Shown one piece after another: positions 1 to 6,434 of a stretch of 21,569 bases of DNA. The translations under genes and the position numbers were made by a program. Origin of the DNA: CAZVAR01 sp964625225. GTDB lineage: Bacteria; Pseudomonadota; Alphaproteobacteria; JAJUGE01. A model generated the notes under the pieces. The model was not told the origin of the DNA. It did not search any database and saw only the letters and a list, made by a program, of their open reading frames with translations. Numbering within the stretch: position 1 is the stretch's first letter; the number at the start of each line of letters is the position of its first letter. The stretch spans positions 1 through 21,569 of the forward strand of contig CAZVAR010000055.1 of the NCBI GenBank assembly GCA_964625225.1, read 5' to 3'.

Positions 1-344
1 AGCGGCTGACCCGCTTCGTGGGCAAGTCGAAGGCGATGGAGATGTGCCTGACCGGGCGGATGATGGACGCCGAGGAGGCGGAGCGCGCCGGCCTGGTCAG
101 CCGAATCGTACCGCAGGCCGACCTGATCGACGAGGCGGTCAGGACCGCCCAGGCCATCGCCGACAAGTCGCGGCCGGCGGTGATGATCTGCAAGGAGGCG
201 GTCAACCGCGCCTACGAGACCACCCTGGCCGAGGGGGTCCGGTTCGAGCGGCGGCTGTTCCACTCGACCTTCGCCACGGCCGACCAGAAGGAGGGCATGG
301 CCGCCTTCGTCGAGAAACGGCAGCCCAGCTTCCAGAACCGGTGA
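1..344 (+). CDS. Enoyl-CoA hydratase/isomerase family protein, C-terminal part (5' end outside window)
   Basis: The open frame enters from the left edge (first full codon at base 3) and ends at TGA 342-344, leaving 113 residues. The sequence matches the C-terminal third of crotonase-fold enoyl-CoA hydratases: the stretch VGKSKAMEMCLTGRMMDAEE, then AGLVSRIVP, a helix with SRPAVMICKEAVNRAYE, and the closing segment DQKEGMAAFVEKRQPSFQNR. Family members hydrate trans-2-enoyl-CoA to 3-hydroxyacyl-CoA in fatty acid or related acyl-CoA breakdown in the cytoplasm. The catalytic glutamates and oxyanion-hole glycines would lie in the missing N-terminal part, so the exact substrate class cannot be judged. 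The gene lies just upstream of rpsT, whose promoter begins 11 bases after this stop codon. Confidence 0.9.
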   Translation, partial: RLTRFVGKSKAMEMCLTGRMMDAEEAERAGLVSRIVPQADLIDEAVRTAQAIADKSRPAVMICKEAVNRAYETTLAEGVRFERRLFHSTFATADQKEGMAAFVEKRQPSFQNR

Positions 345-354
345 GGCGGCGGGC

Positions 355-383
355 TTGACGCCGCTCGGTGCAGCTTTTATATG
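355..383 (+). promoter_or_regulatory. Sigma-70-type promoter of rpsT
   Basis: TTGACG at 355-360 is followed after 17 bases by TATATG at 378-383. Both boxes are close to consensus and stand out in this G+C-rich window. The predicted start of transcription near base 390 gives rpsT a short leader. This separates rpsT transcription from the upstream hydratase gene. Confidence 0.65.
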
Positions 384-414
384 CTGCGCCTCCCCAGATT
401 CGAGGCGTTCACCC

Positions 415-681
415 ATGGCGAATTCGAGTTCGGCCAAGAAGCGTATCCGGCAGACCGAGCGCCGCACGGCCATCAACCGCGCGCGCATGAGCCGCATCCG
501 CACCTTCGTCAAGAAGGTCGAGATGGCGATCGGCAGCGGCGACAAGGCCGCCGCGCAGGATGCGTTCCGGGCGGCCCAGCCGGAAGTCATGCGGGGGGCC
601 AAGGTCGGCCTGCTGCACCGCAACACGGTTGCCCGCAAGCTGTCCCGGCTTTCGAAGCGCATTAAGGAGATGAGTGCCTGA
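415..681 (+). CDS. rpsT: 30S ribosomal protein S20 (bS20)
   Basis: The protein has 88 residues, the usual length for bS20, which binds 16S rRNA in the body of the small subunit and helps early assembly. It begins MANSSSAKKRIRQTERRTAI and shows the family's Lys/Arg-rich three-helix pattern, including the region around HRNTVARKLSRLSKRIK near the end. The ATG at 415 was chosen over an upstream in-frame ATG at 355 because MANSSSAKKR is the family N-terminus, the upstream ATG overlaps the promoter -35 box, and GAGG at 402-405 can serve as ribosome binding site. The gene has its own promoter and terminator, so it is probably monocistronic. Having rpsT just upstream of the dnaA region is common in Alphaproteobacteria. 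Confidence 0.97.
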   Translation: MANSSSAKKRIRQTERRTAINRARMSRIRTFVKKVEMAIGSGDKAAAQDAFRAAQPEVMRGAKVGLLHRNTVARKLSRLSKRIKEMSA

Positions 682-707
682 TACTCCCGCGAAGGCGGGC
701 GGCCTCG

Positions 708-739
708 AACGCCGCGCTCCGGCTGGAGCGCGGCGTTTT
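708..739 (+). terminator. Rho-independent terminator of rpsT
   Basis: A perfect 13-bp inverted repeat (708-720 with 725-737, loop GGCT) has a G+C-rich stem and ends in TTTT. It starts 26 bases after the rpsT stop codon. Confidence 0.9.
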
Positions 740-1080
740 CATGCGCGGTCATGCTGCGCTGCGAATCAGTGCGTGTTTTCAAGCGCTTGGCGTTTTTTTC
801 CGCCGTTCACGTTGTGTCTTGTTGCAAGCCCGGAGGGGGGTCGATAAATTCAATTTTCTCCGGGATGGGGCAATAAGCAAATGATAATCGTGCGGGGCAA
901 AGTTGGCCGGGCTGGAAGTGTGCAAGTAAGGCAAGCGGCGACTTAATAGTCTAGGTTTAGCTTTTTATTTTCTGGCTCACGGTTTGTTATGCCTGTTTCT
1001 TCGGGGTTGAGTTCACGTGCGGTGGCCTGGGGCGCGGCGCGGGCCTGAATTATTTGCCCGTTCGGCTCCCCAGGAGGCGT
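740..1080. other. A+T-rich non-coding spacer between rpsT and the rhodanese-dnaA operon
   Basis: I find no believable gene in this stretch; frames crossing it on either strand lack family features. Its base composition differs from the flanks: counted G+C is 26/60 for 841-900, 31/60 for 901-960 and 27/60 for 961-1020, whereas the coding regions are clearly much richer. It holds an 8-bp palindrome (AAGCGCTT, 781-788), runs such as CTTTTTATTTT (961-971), and an IHF-like match. It is the natural place for the promoter of the downstream rhodanese-dnaA operon. I could not find a convincing sigma-70 promoter or a clear DnaA box (TTATNCACA) in it, so a role as replication origin is not supported by what I can see. 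Confidence 0.6.
874..886 (-). promoter_or_regulatory. IHF-like binding site candidate
   Basis: Read on the minus strand, the 13 bases are TATCATTTGCTTA. This fits the IHF consensus WATCARNNNNTTR except for one position (T where R is expected). It sits in the A+T-rich spacer upstream of the dnaA operon, where a DNA-bending protein would be plausible. A single short match of this kind can arise by chance. Confidence 0.25.
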
Positions 1081-1086
1081 GGAGGT
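1081..1086 (+). promoter_or_regulatory. Ribosome binding site of the rhodanese gene
   Basis: GGAGGT is a full Shine-Dalgarno match placed 5 bases before the ATG at 1092. It fixes the start on the left side of the assembly gap, in a different numerical frame from the right-hand part. Confidence 0.8.
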
Positions 1087-1091
1087 GCGGA

Positions 1092-1524
1092 ATGCCGGAG
1101 TATGCGGGGGATCTGTCGGTGGAGCGTGCCTGGGACATGCTGGCCCGGNNNNNNNNNNCGGGATAAGAACGCCGTGCTGGTGGACGTTCGGACACGGCCG
1201 GAGTGGCAGTTCGTCGGGGTGCCCGACCTCGACCGTGTCGGCAAGAAGCCGCTGTTCGTGTCCTGGCAGATCTATCCCGACATGAGGCCGAACGAATCGT
1301 TCGTCGATCAGCTCGGGGCGGCCGGGGTCGCCCCGAACGCCCCGGTCCTTCTCATCTGCCGTTCCGGGGCGCGCTCGCGCGCGGCGGCGATGGCGCTGAC
1401 CGCGGCGGGATTCGAACACTGCTATAACGTCGCCGGCGGCTTCGAGGGGGATCCCGATGCGGAGCGCCACCGCGGCACCGTTAACGGTTGGAAGGCCGCC
1501 GGCCTGCCCTGGAAACAGGAGTAG
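1092..1524 (+). CDS. Single-domain rhodanese-like sulfurtransferase, interrupted by a 10-N assembly gap
   Basis: The left part (ATG 1092 to 1148) reads MPEYAGDLSVERAWDMLAR. The right part (1159 to TAG 1524) continues with DKNAVLVDVRTRPEW and contains the active-site loop CRSGARS, with the catalytic cysteine codon at 1357-1359, followed by YNVAGGFEGD. Rhodanese domains carry a persulfide on this cysteine and transfer sulfur; the physiological acceptor is not evident. Ten N at 1149-1158 put the two halves out of frame as written. Both flanks end on codon boundaries, so the gene is intact if the true gap is a multiple of three. Merging the CGG found on both sides gives a 139-residue protein, a normal single-domain length. 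The gene ends 4 bases before dnaA, and the dnaA ribosome binding site lies in its last codons. Confidence 0.88.
1149..1158. other. Assembly gap (10 N)
   Basis: Ten consecutive N inside the rhodanese gene. The bases to the left end in CGG (1146-1148) and those to the right begin with CGG (1159-1161). Collapsing these into one copy gives the expected reading frame, so the gap is probably a placeholder rather than missing sequence. Confidence 0.95.
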
Positions 1525-1528
1525 GTTC

Positions 1529-2944
1529 ATGACTCTCGGTTTGGACGAGCGCAATGCACAGTGGGCCCGTGTGCGCGGCCGTCTCCGTGCCGAGTTCGGC
1601 GACGGTGTGTTCCGGAGCTGGCTCAAGCCGATGACGCTGACCGGGGTCAGCGACGGGGTGATCCGCATCGCAGTGCCGACCCGCTTCATGCGGGACCGGA
1701 TCAATGCTCTCTACGGCGACCGCCTCCGCAGCCTGTGGGCGGCCGAGGATTCGGGAGTCGTCGACGTCGAGCTGGTGGTTACGCCGACCACGCTGGGTCG
1801 GCCGGCGAGCGCGGCCGAGTCGGCCGGGGCGTCGGGACCGAACGGCGGCAGCAACGGCCATGGCGTGGCGGGTTCGGCGTCGAGCGGAGCCGGTGCGGAA
1901 ATGGCGGACTGGGTGCAGACGATCAGCGCCCCGCTCGACCCGCGCTTCACGTTCGACAATTTCGTGGTGGGCAAGCCGAACGAGTTCGCCCAGGCCGCCT
2001 GCCGGCGCGTCGCCGACGCGGCCACGGTGCCGTTCAACCCGCTGTTCCTTTATGGCGGGGTCGGCCTCGGCAAGACGCACCTGATGCACGCCATCGCCTG
2101 GCACATCCGCGAGCGCGATCCGTCGCGGCGGGTCGTCTACCTCGCGGCCGAGAAGTTCATGTACCAGTTCATCCGGGCGGTCCGCTTCCGGGACACCATG
2201 GCGTTCAAGGAGCAGTTCCGGTCCGTCGACGTGCTGATGGTGGACGACGTCCAGTTCATCTGCGGCCGCGACTCCACCCAGGAGGAGTTCTTTCACACCT
2301 TCAATGCCCTGGTCGACCAGAACCGGCAGGTGATCATCTCCGCCGACAAGTCTCCGGCCGATCTGGAAGGGCTCGAGGAGCGCCTGCGCTCGCGGCTCGG
2401 CTGGGGGCTGGTCGCGGACATCCATCCCACGAACTACGAACTGCGCCACTCGATCCTGCAGAGCAAGGCCGAGAAGATGGGCGCGCGCGTCCCGGACAAG
2501 GTGATCGAGTTCCTCGCGCACAAGATCACGTCGAACGTCCGGGAACTCGAGGGTGCCCTGATCCGGCTCGTCGCCCACGCCGAGCTGGTCGGGCGCGAGA
2601 TCACCATCGACACGGTGCAGGACGTTCTGCACGACCTGATCCGCGCGAACGACCGCAAGATCACGATCGAAGAGATCCAGAAGCGGGTCGCGGAGCACTA
2701 CAATATCCGCCTCGCCGACATGCATTCGCCGCGGCGGGCGCGGGCGGTGGCGCGGCCGCGGCAGGTCGCCATGTATCTCGCGAAGCAGCTCACGTCCCGC
2801 TCGCTGCCGGAGATTGGCCGCAAGTTCGGCGGTCGCGACCACACCACGGTGATGCATGCGGTGCGCAAGATCGAGGAGCTGCGCTCCGCGGATTCCAGCA
2901 TCTCCGAGGATCTCGACCTGCTGCGGCGGATGCTGGAGACCTGA
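1529..2944 (+). CDS. dnaA: Chromosomal replication initiator protein DnaA
   Basis: The 471-residue cytoplasmic AAA+ ATPase binds DnaA boxes at the origin, melts the DNA and recruits the replicative helicase. Domain I covers about residues 1-75. A Gly/Ser/Ala-rich linker (domain II) runs to about 130. Walker A GGVGLGKT lies at 176-183 and Walker B LMVDDVQF around D239-D240; sensor I is QVIISADKSP, and the arginine-finger region is LEERLRSRLGWGL. The C-terminal DNA-binding domain has the signature RDHTTV at 436-441. The ATG at 1529 was chosen because AGGAG (1517-1521) lies 7 bases upstream and the N-terminus fits domain I; an upstream in-frame ATG at 1457 lies within the rhodanese gene. The 4-base spacing to the rhodanese stop suggests translational coupling. 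A strong terminator follows. The end of the gene is overlapped on the opposite strand by the addA frame. Confidence 0.98.
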   Translation: MTLGLDERNAQWARVRGRLRAEFGDGVFRSWLKPMTLTGVSDGVIRIAVPTRFMRDRINALYGDRLRSLWAAEDSGVVDVELVVTPTTLGRPASAAESAGASGPNGGSNGHGVAGSASSGAGAEMADWVQTISAPLDPRFTFDNFVVGKPNEFAQAACRRVADAATVPFNPLFLYGGVGLGKTHLMHAIAWHIRERDPSRRVVYLAAEKFMYQFIRAVRFRDTMAFKEQFRSVDVLMVDDVQFICGRDSTQEEFFHTFNALVDQNRQVIISADKSPADLEGLEERLRSRLGWGLVADIHPTNYELRHSILQSKAEKMGARVPDKVIEFLAHKITSNVRELEGALIRLVAHAELVGREITIDTVQDVLHDLIRANDRKITIEEIQKRVAEHYNIRLADMHSPRRARAVARPRQVAMYLAKQLTSRSLPEIGRKFGGRDHTTVMHAVRKIEELRSADSSISEDLDLLRRMLET

Positions 2945-5900
2945 GCCGGGCGGGCCGGCGGCCGGCCCGCCGGCCCCCTTTTCTTCCCGGTGCGTAGCGG
3001 TCGAGCAGCGCGTCCGGGAGCGGCATCAGCCGCGGGGTTTCAGTCCAGAGGAGAGCGCACCGGACCGCGCGGCCCGGATAGATGCGGGCGAGCAGGGCGC
3101 GATAGGCCGCCATCTGTCGGAGGTAGGCGGGCGCAACTGCCCGGGGTTCGGCCGGCGGCGGCCGGTTGCTCTTGTAATCGACGACCAGCACCTCGGATTC
3201 GGTCACGCACAGCCGGTCGATCTGGCCCGAGATCGTAACCGTGCCGACCGTCCCGGATACCGGCGCTTCCACATGCGCGCCGGACGTGAAGATCGGGGCG
3301 AAATCCGGGTGGCGCAGCACCGCCAGGCACTCGTCCAGGATCGCCGCGCGCATCGTCTCCTCGAGATCCGCGGCCGCCCGCGCCAGGTAGCGCCGGCCGG
3401 CCGCCTCCCTCTCCGCGTCGGCGATCTCGGGCAGGTTCTGGAGCACGCGGTGGATCAGGAGGCCGCGACGGAACCGGCGGCCGGCATCGTCCCCGAGCGG
3501 CGAGGCGATCGCGGGCTCCTCCTCGGAGCGCGACGGTGCCACGTTGCGCATGGCGGCCGCCCGCGGAACCGCGGCGTTCAGCCAGGCGGGGGCGGGCACG
3601 GCGGACGCTGCCAGCGCCGCGGCCCGCCCGTCCGGGCGCGGCGGAGCGGCCTGCGGTCCCGTCAGCCGTAGCCCTTCGCCGCTCCAGGCGCCTGGCCGGT
3701 CCGCGGCAAAATCGAACCGTGTGACCTCCGGAAGCGCCGACAGCGCCTCGGTGGCCAAGGCGTGCCAGGTCGCGCCCTTGCCCTCGCCCCAGCCGCAGAG
3801 ATACAGCCGATCCTCGGCCCGGGTCATCGCGACGTAGAGCAGCCGGCGCTCCTCCTGGTCACGGCGCCGCTCCGCTTCGGCCCGCAGGCGATCCCCCACC
3901 GGCTCCCGCAGCTCGCGCCTGGGGGTCCAGAGCACCAGATCCTCGTCGTCGGACCAGAGCAAATTGCCCGGCGGCCGGCCGCCGAACATGGTGTCGGGTA
4001 CGAACACGATCGGCGCCTGCAGGCCCTTGGCGCCGTGCACGGTCATGATCCGCACTTCGTCCCGCTCGCCCTGTTCGAGGTCGCGCTTTACGTCGCCCTC
4101 GTCGGCCAGCAGCCAGTGCAGGAAGCCCTGCAGCGACGGCAGATTGGCGCGGCCGTAGGCGAGCGCCTGCGCCAGGAACTCGTCGATGGGGTCGTTGGCC
4201 TCCGGCCCGAGCCGCGCCAGCAGGCGCCGCCGCCCGCCGCGCGGGCCCAGCAGCTCGGCGAACAGCTCATAGGGAGGCACGAAATCGACCTTGGCCAGCA
4301 ATTCGGAGAGCAGGGCATGGGCCCGACCGAACGGCGACTCCGGCTCCGCCGCCGCGAACGCGCCGAGCCGCCGCCAGAGCGTTCCGTCACGGTCGAGCGC
4401 CAGCGTGCAGAGTTGATCCTCGTCCAGCCCGATGAGCGGGCTCTTCAGCACGGTCGCAAGCGTGAGATCGTCCTCCGGCAGCAGCAGGAACGAGCCCAGC
4501 GCGACCAGATCCTCCACGGCGAGCTGCTCGGTGAGGCGCATCCGGTCCACGCCCGCGACCGGTACGCCGCGGACCTTCAGCGCCCGCACCATCTCGTCGA
4601 CGAAGGCAGTCCGCCGCCGCACTAGGATCATCACGTCTCCGGCCCGGACCGGCCGGTCGCGCGAGTCCAGCCGCTCTCCGCAGGCCAGCCAGCGCGCGAC
4701 GGTTTCCGCGATCTCGGCGGCGAGGCGCGCGGGCGGCGAAGGCGCCGAGGCATAGGCGCGGGGCACCTCCCAGGGCGAGGCGTCGTCCGCCGGCGCCGAT
4801 TCCACCGGTGGCCAGATCTCCACCAGCCCGGCCTGGCCCTCTCGGAACGGGTGGTGCTTGAGGACCGTACCGTCCGGCACGACGCCGTCGCCGGCCGGAC
4901 CGGCGAACACCGCGTCGACCGCCGTCAGCACCACGGCGGTGGAGCGGAAGGACAGGTCCAGGCTCACATCGTCCCAGTGTCGCTCCGCGGCGCGGACCCG
5001 TTCCCGGAAATGCCGCCGCATCGCTTCGAACCGGGCGGGATCGGCGCGCTGGAAGCTGAAGATCGACTGCTTCGCGTCGCCGACCGCGAACACGGTCCGC
5101 TCCGCTGCGGCGGCGCCTTCGCCGGCAAAGAACTCCTCGGTCAGCGCCGCCACGACCTCCCATTGCTCGGGATTGGTGTCCTGCGCCTCGTCGATCAGGA
5201 TATGGTCGAGCCCGCCATCGAGCTTGTAGAGGACCCAGGGTGCCCGCCCGTCCCGCAGCAGGTTGCGGGTGGCCAGGATGAGGTCGTCATAGTCCAGCAG
5301 GCCGCGGGCTTCCTTCAGCGCCTCGTACTGCTCCAGAAGCGCCGTGCCGAGCCGCAGAAGGGCTGCGGTGGCGTCCGCCACGATGCAGGCATTGCACTGC
5401 GCTTGCAGCGCGACCAGGCGTTCGGCCTCCGCCGCCAGGGCTTCCGCGGCATCGGGGAAGGATTCCGCGGTCTTCGTGCCGCAGAGCCGGGCGCGCACCG
5501 TCCCCTCTCGGGTCAGGAACTGTTCCCGATAGGCGTCGAGGTCGGCGAGGCGCCCGTCGGGATCGTCCAGCCAGCGGCGGATCGCCGCGGCGCGCTTCTG
5601 CTCGGTGCTGCTGCCGCGGGCCAGAGCGTCGCAGGCCCGACGCAGGGCGTCCATCGCGAACGATGTCCCTTCGCAGGCGGCCCGCAGCAGGGCCTCTTCG
5701 GTCGCGCCGGCCGGCAGGTCGAGCGCCTTGCGGAGATGCGCGGCGAGGCCGGCCATGCCGCCGTGCCGGGCCAGCAGCCGCCGCAGCCGCCCGCGCTCGT
5801 CGATCAGCTCGCTCAGCAGCGTGTCGAAGCCGCCCTGCTGCACTTGGCCGGTCACCACGGCCAGCGCGCCGGTCAGCTCCGGGTCGGCGCCGCTCTGGGC

Positions 5901-6434
5901 GCGCGCGAGCAGCGCGTTGCGAGCCTGCTCTAGCAGTTCCGCGGCGGTCCGGTCGTCGGCGACCTGGAAATGCGGCGCGACCCCGGCCTCCAGCGGGAAC
6001 CGGGCGAGCACGGCTTGGCAGAACGCGTGGATCGTCTGGATGTTCAGGCCGCCGGGCGCATCGAGCACGCGCGCGAACAGCCGGCGCGCCGCTTCGAGCC
6101 GTTCCGCATCCGGCGCGGCGCCGGTGAGATCGGCGATCTCCGCGGCGAGATCCGCGTCCGGCAGCGTCACCCATTGTCCCAACCGGCGGGCGAGCCGGTT
6201 GGCCATCTCCGCCGCGGCCGCTTTGGTGAAGGTGAGGCAGAGAATCCGCCCCGGTTCGGTCCCGGCGAGGAGCAGGTTCAGCACACGGTCGGTCAGCACC
6301 TTGGTCTTGCCGGTCCCTGCCGAGGCGGCGACCCAGACGGACGCACCGGGCGCCGCCGCCCGCCGCTGCGACTCCAACGGCGCGGCCGCCCGCGCGGGGG
6401 CACCGGCGCCTACGCTCGTCCGCTCCGCGACCAT
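2790..6434 (-). CDS. addA: Double-strand break repair helicase-nuclease AddA
   Basis: A 1214-residue UvrD/RecB-type helicase with a C-terminal nuclease; with AddB it resects double-strand breaks up to Chi-like sites to load RecA. Visible helicase motifs are Walker A ASAGTGKT (37-44), FTKAAAAEM, TIHAFCQ, DEAQD (415-419), GDAKQSIFSFQRAD, LSFRST, MTVHGAKGLQAPIVF and YVAMTRAEDRLY. The RecB-family nuclease core appears intact: GQIDRL with D1073, DYK at 1086-1088, and downstream YLRQMAAY. The start ATG at 6434 overlaps the end of addB by 25 bases; the frame is open further upstream but only over addB. The family normally ends near LMPLPDALLD. Here the frame continues for about 66 low-complexity Arg/Pro/Ala-rich residues to a TGA at 2790-2792, overlapping dnaA by 155 bases tail-to-tail. 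The tail is probably not part of the folded protein. Confidence 0.95.
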   Translation of the reverse strand: MVAERTSVGAGAPARAAAPLESQRRAAAPGASVWVAASAGTGKTKVLTDRVLNLLLAGTEPGRILCLTFTKAAAAEMANRLARRLGQWVTLPDADLAAEIADLTGAAPDAERLEAARRLFARVLDAPGGLNIQTIHAFCQAVLARFPLEAGVAPHFQVADDRTAAELLEQARNALLARAQSGADPELTGALAVVTGQVQQGGFDTLLSELIDERGRLRRLLARHGGMAGLAAHLRKALDLPAGATEEALLRAACEGTSFAMDALRRACDALARGSSTEQKRAAAIRRWLDDPDGRLADLDAYREQFLTREGTVRARLCGTKTAESFPDAAEALAAEAERLVALQAQCNACIVADATAALLRLGTALLEQYEALKEARGLLDYDDLILATRNLLRDGRAPWVLYKLDGGLDHILIDEAQDTNPEQWEVVAALTEEFFAGEGAAAAERTVFAVGDAKQSIFSFQRADPARFEAMRRHFRERVRAAERHWDDVSLDLSFRSTAVVLTAVDAVFAGPAGDGVVPDGTVLKHHPFREGQAGLVEIWPPVESAPADDASPWEVPRAYASAPSPPARLAAEIAETVARWLACGERLDSRDRPVRAGDVMILVRRRTAFVDEMVRALKVRGVPVAGVDRMRLTEQLAVEDLVALGSFLLLPEDDLTLATVLKSPLIGLDEDQLCTLALDRDGTLWRRLGAFAAAEPESPFGRAHALLSELLAKVDFVPPYELFAELLGPRGGRRRLLARLGPEANDPIDEFLAQALAYGRANLPSLQGFLHWLLADEGDVKRDLEQGERDEVRIMTVHGAKGLQAPIVFVPDTMFGGRPPGNLLWSDDEDLVLWTPRRELREPVGDRLRAEAERRRDQEERRLLYVAMTRAEDRLYLCGWGEGKGATWHALATEALSALPEVTRFDFAADRPGAWSGEGLRLTGPQAAPPRPDGRAAALAASAVPAPAWLNAAVPRAAAMRNVAPSRSEEEPAIASPLGDDAGRRFRRGLLIHRVLQNLPEIADAEREAAGRRYLARAAADLEETMRAAILDECLAVLRHPDFAPIFTSGAHVEAPVSGTVGTVTISGQIDRLCVTESEVLVVDYKSNRPPPAEPRAVAPAYLRQMAAYRALLARIYPGRAVRCALLWTETPRLMPLPDALLDRYAPGRKGGRRAGRRPARLRSPASAAAGRDPRRCWNPRSAAPRSCAPHASPWCGRDRRTCGQSPAASGT
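2949..2985 (+). terminator. Rho-independent terminator of dnaA
   Basis: A perfect 10-bp all-G/C stem (2949-2958 with 2962-2971, loop of 3) is followed by a C-run and CTTTTCTT on the plus strand. It starts 5 bases after the dnaA stop codon. It lies within the 3' extension of the convergent addA reading frame. Confidence 0.75.

Noticed and set aside
740..1091. Replication origin next to dnaA
   Set aside because: The spacer is A+T-rich, but I could not find DnaA boxes with more than about 5 of 9 matches or a repeat array, so I do not call an origin.
1054..1091. ATG at 1054 as the start of the rhodanese gene
   Set aside because: It is in frame with the right half only because the N run has length 10. 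Its N-terminus is not rhodanese-like, whereas ATG 1092 with GGAGGT gives the family sequence.
943..1704. Minus-strand open frame of 253 codons crossing the N run
   Set aside because: It runs through the N run and is antisense to the rhodanese gene and the start of dnaA; no domain is recognisable.
1481..2857. Long minus-strand open frame of 458 codons opposite dnaA
   Set aside because: It is antisense to a clear dnaA, has no family features, and is expected in very G+C-rich sequence where stop codons are rare.
2856..3671. Plus-strand open frames downstream of dnaA (for example 271 codons), and similar ones at 3762-4625 and 4851-5933
   Set aside because: All are antisense to strongly conserved addA motifs and lack family features.
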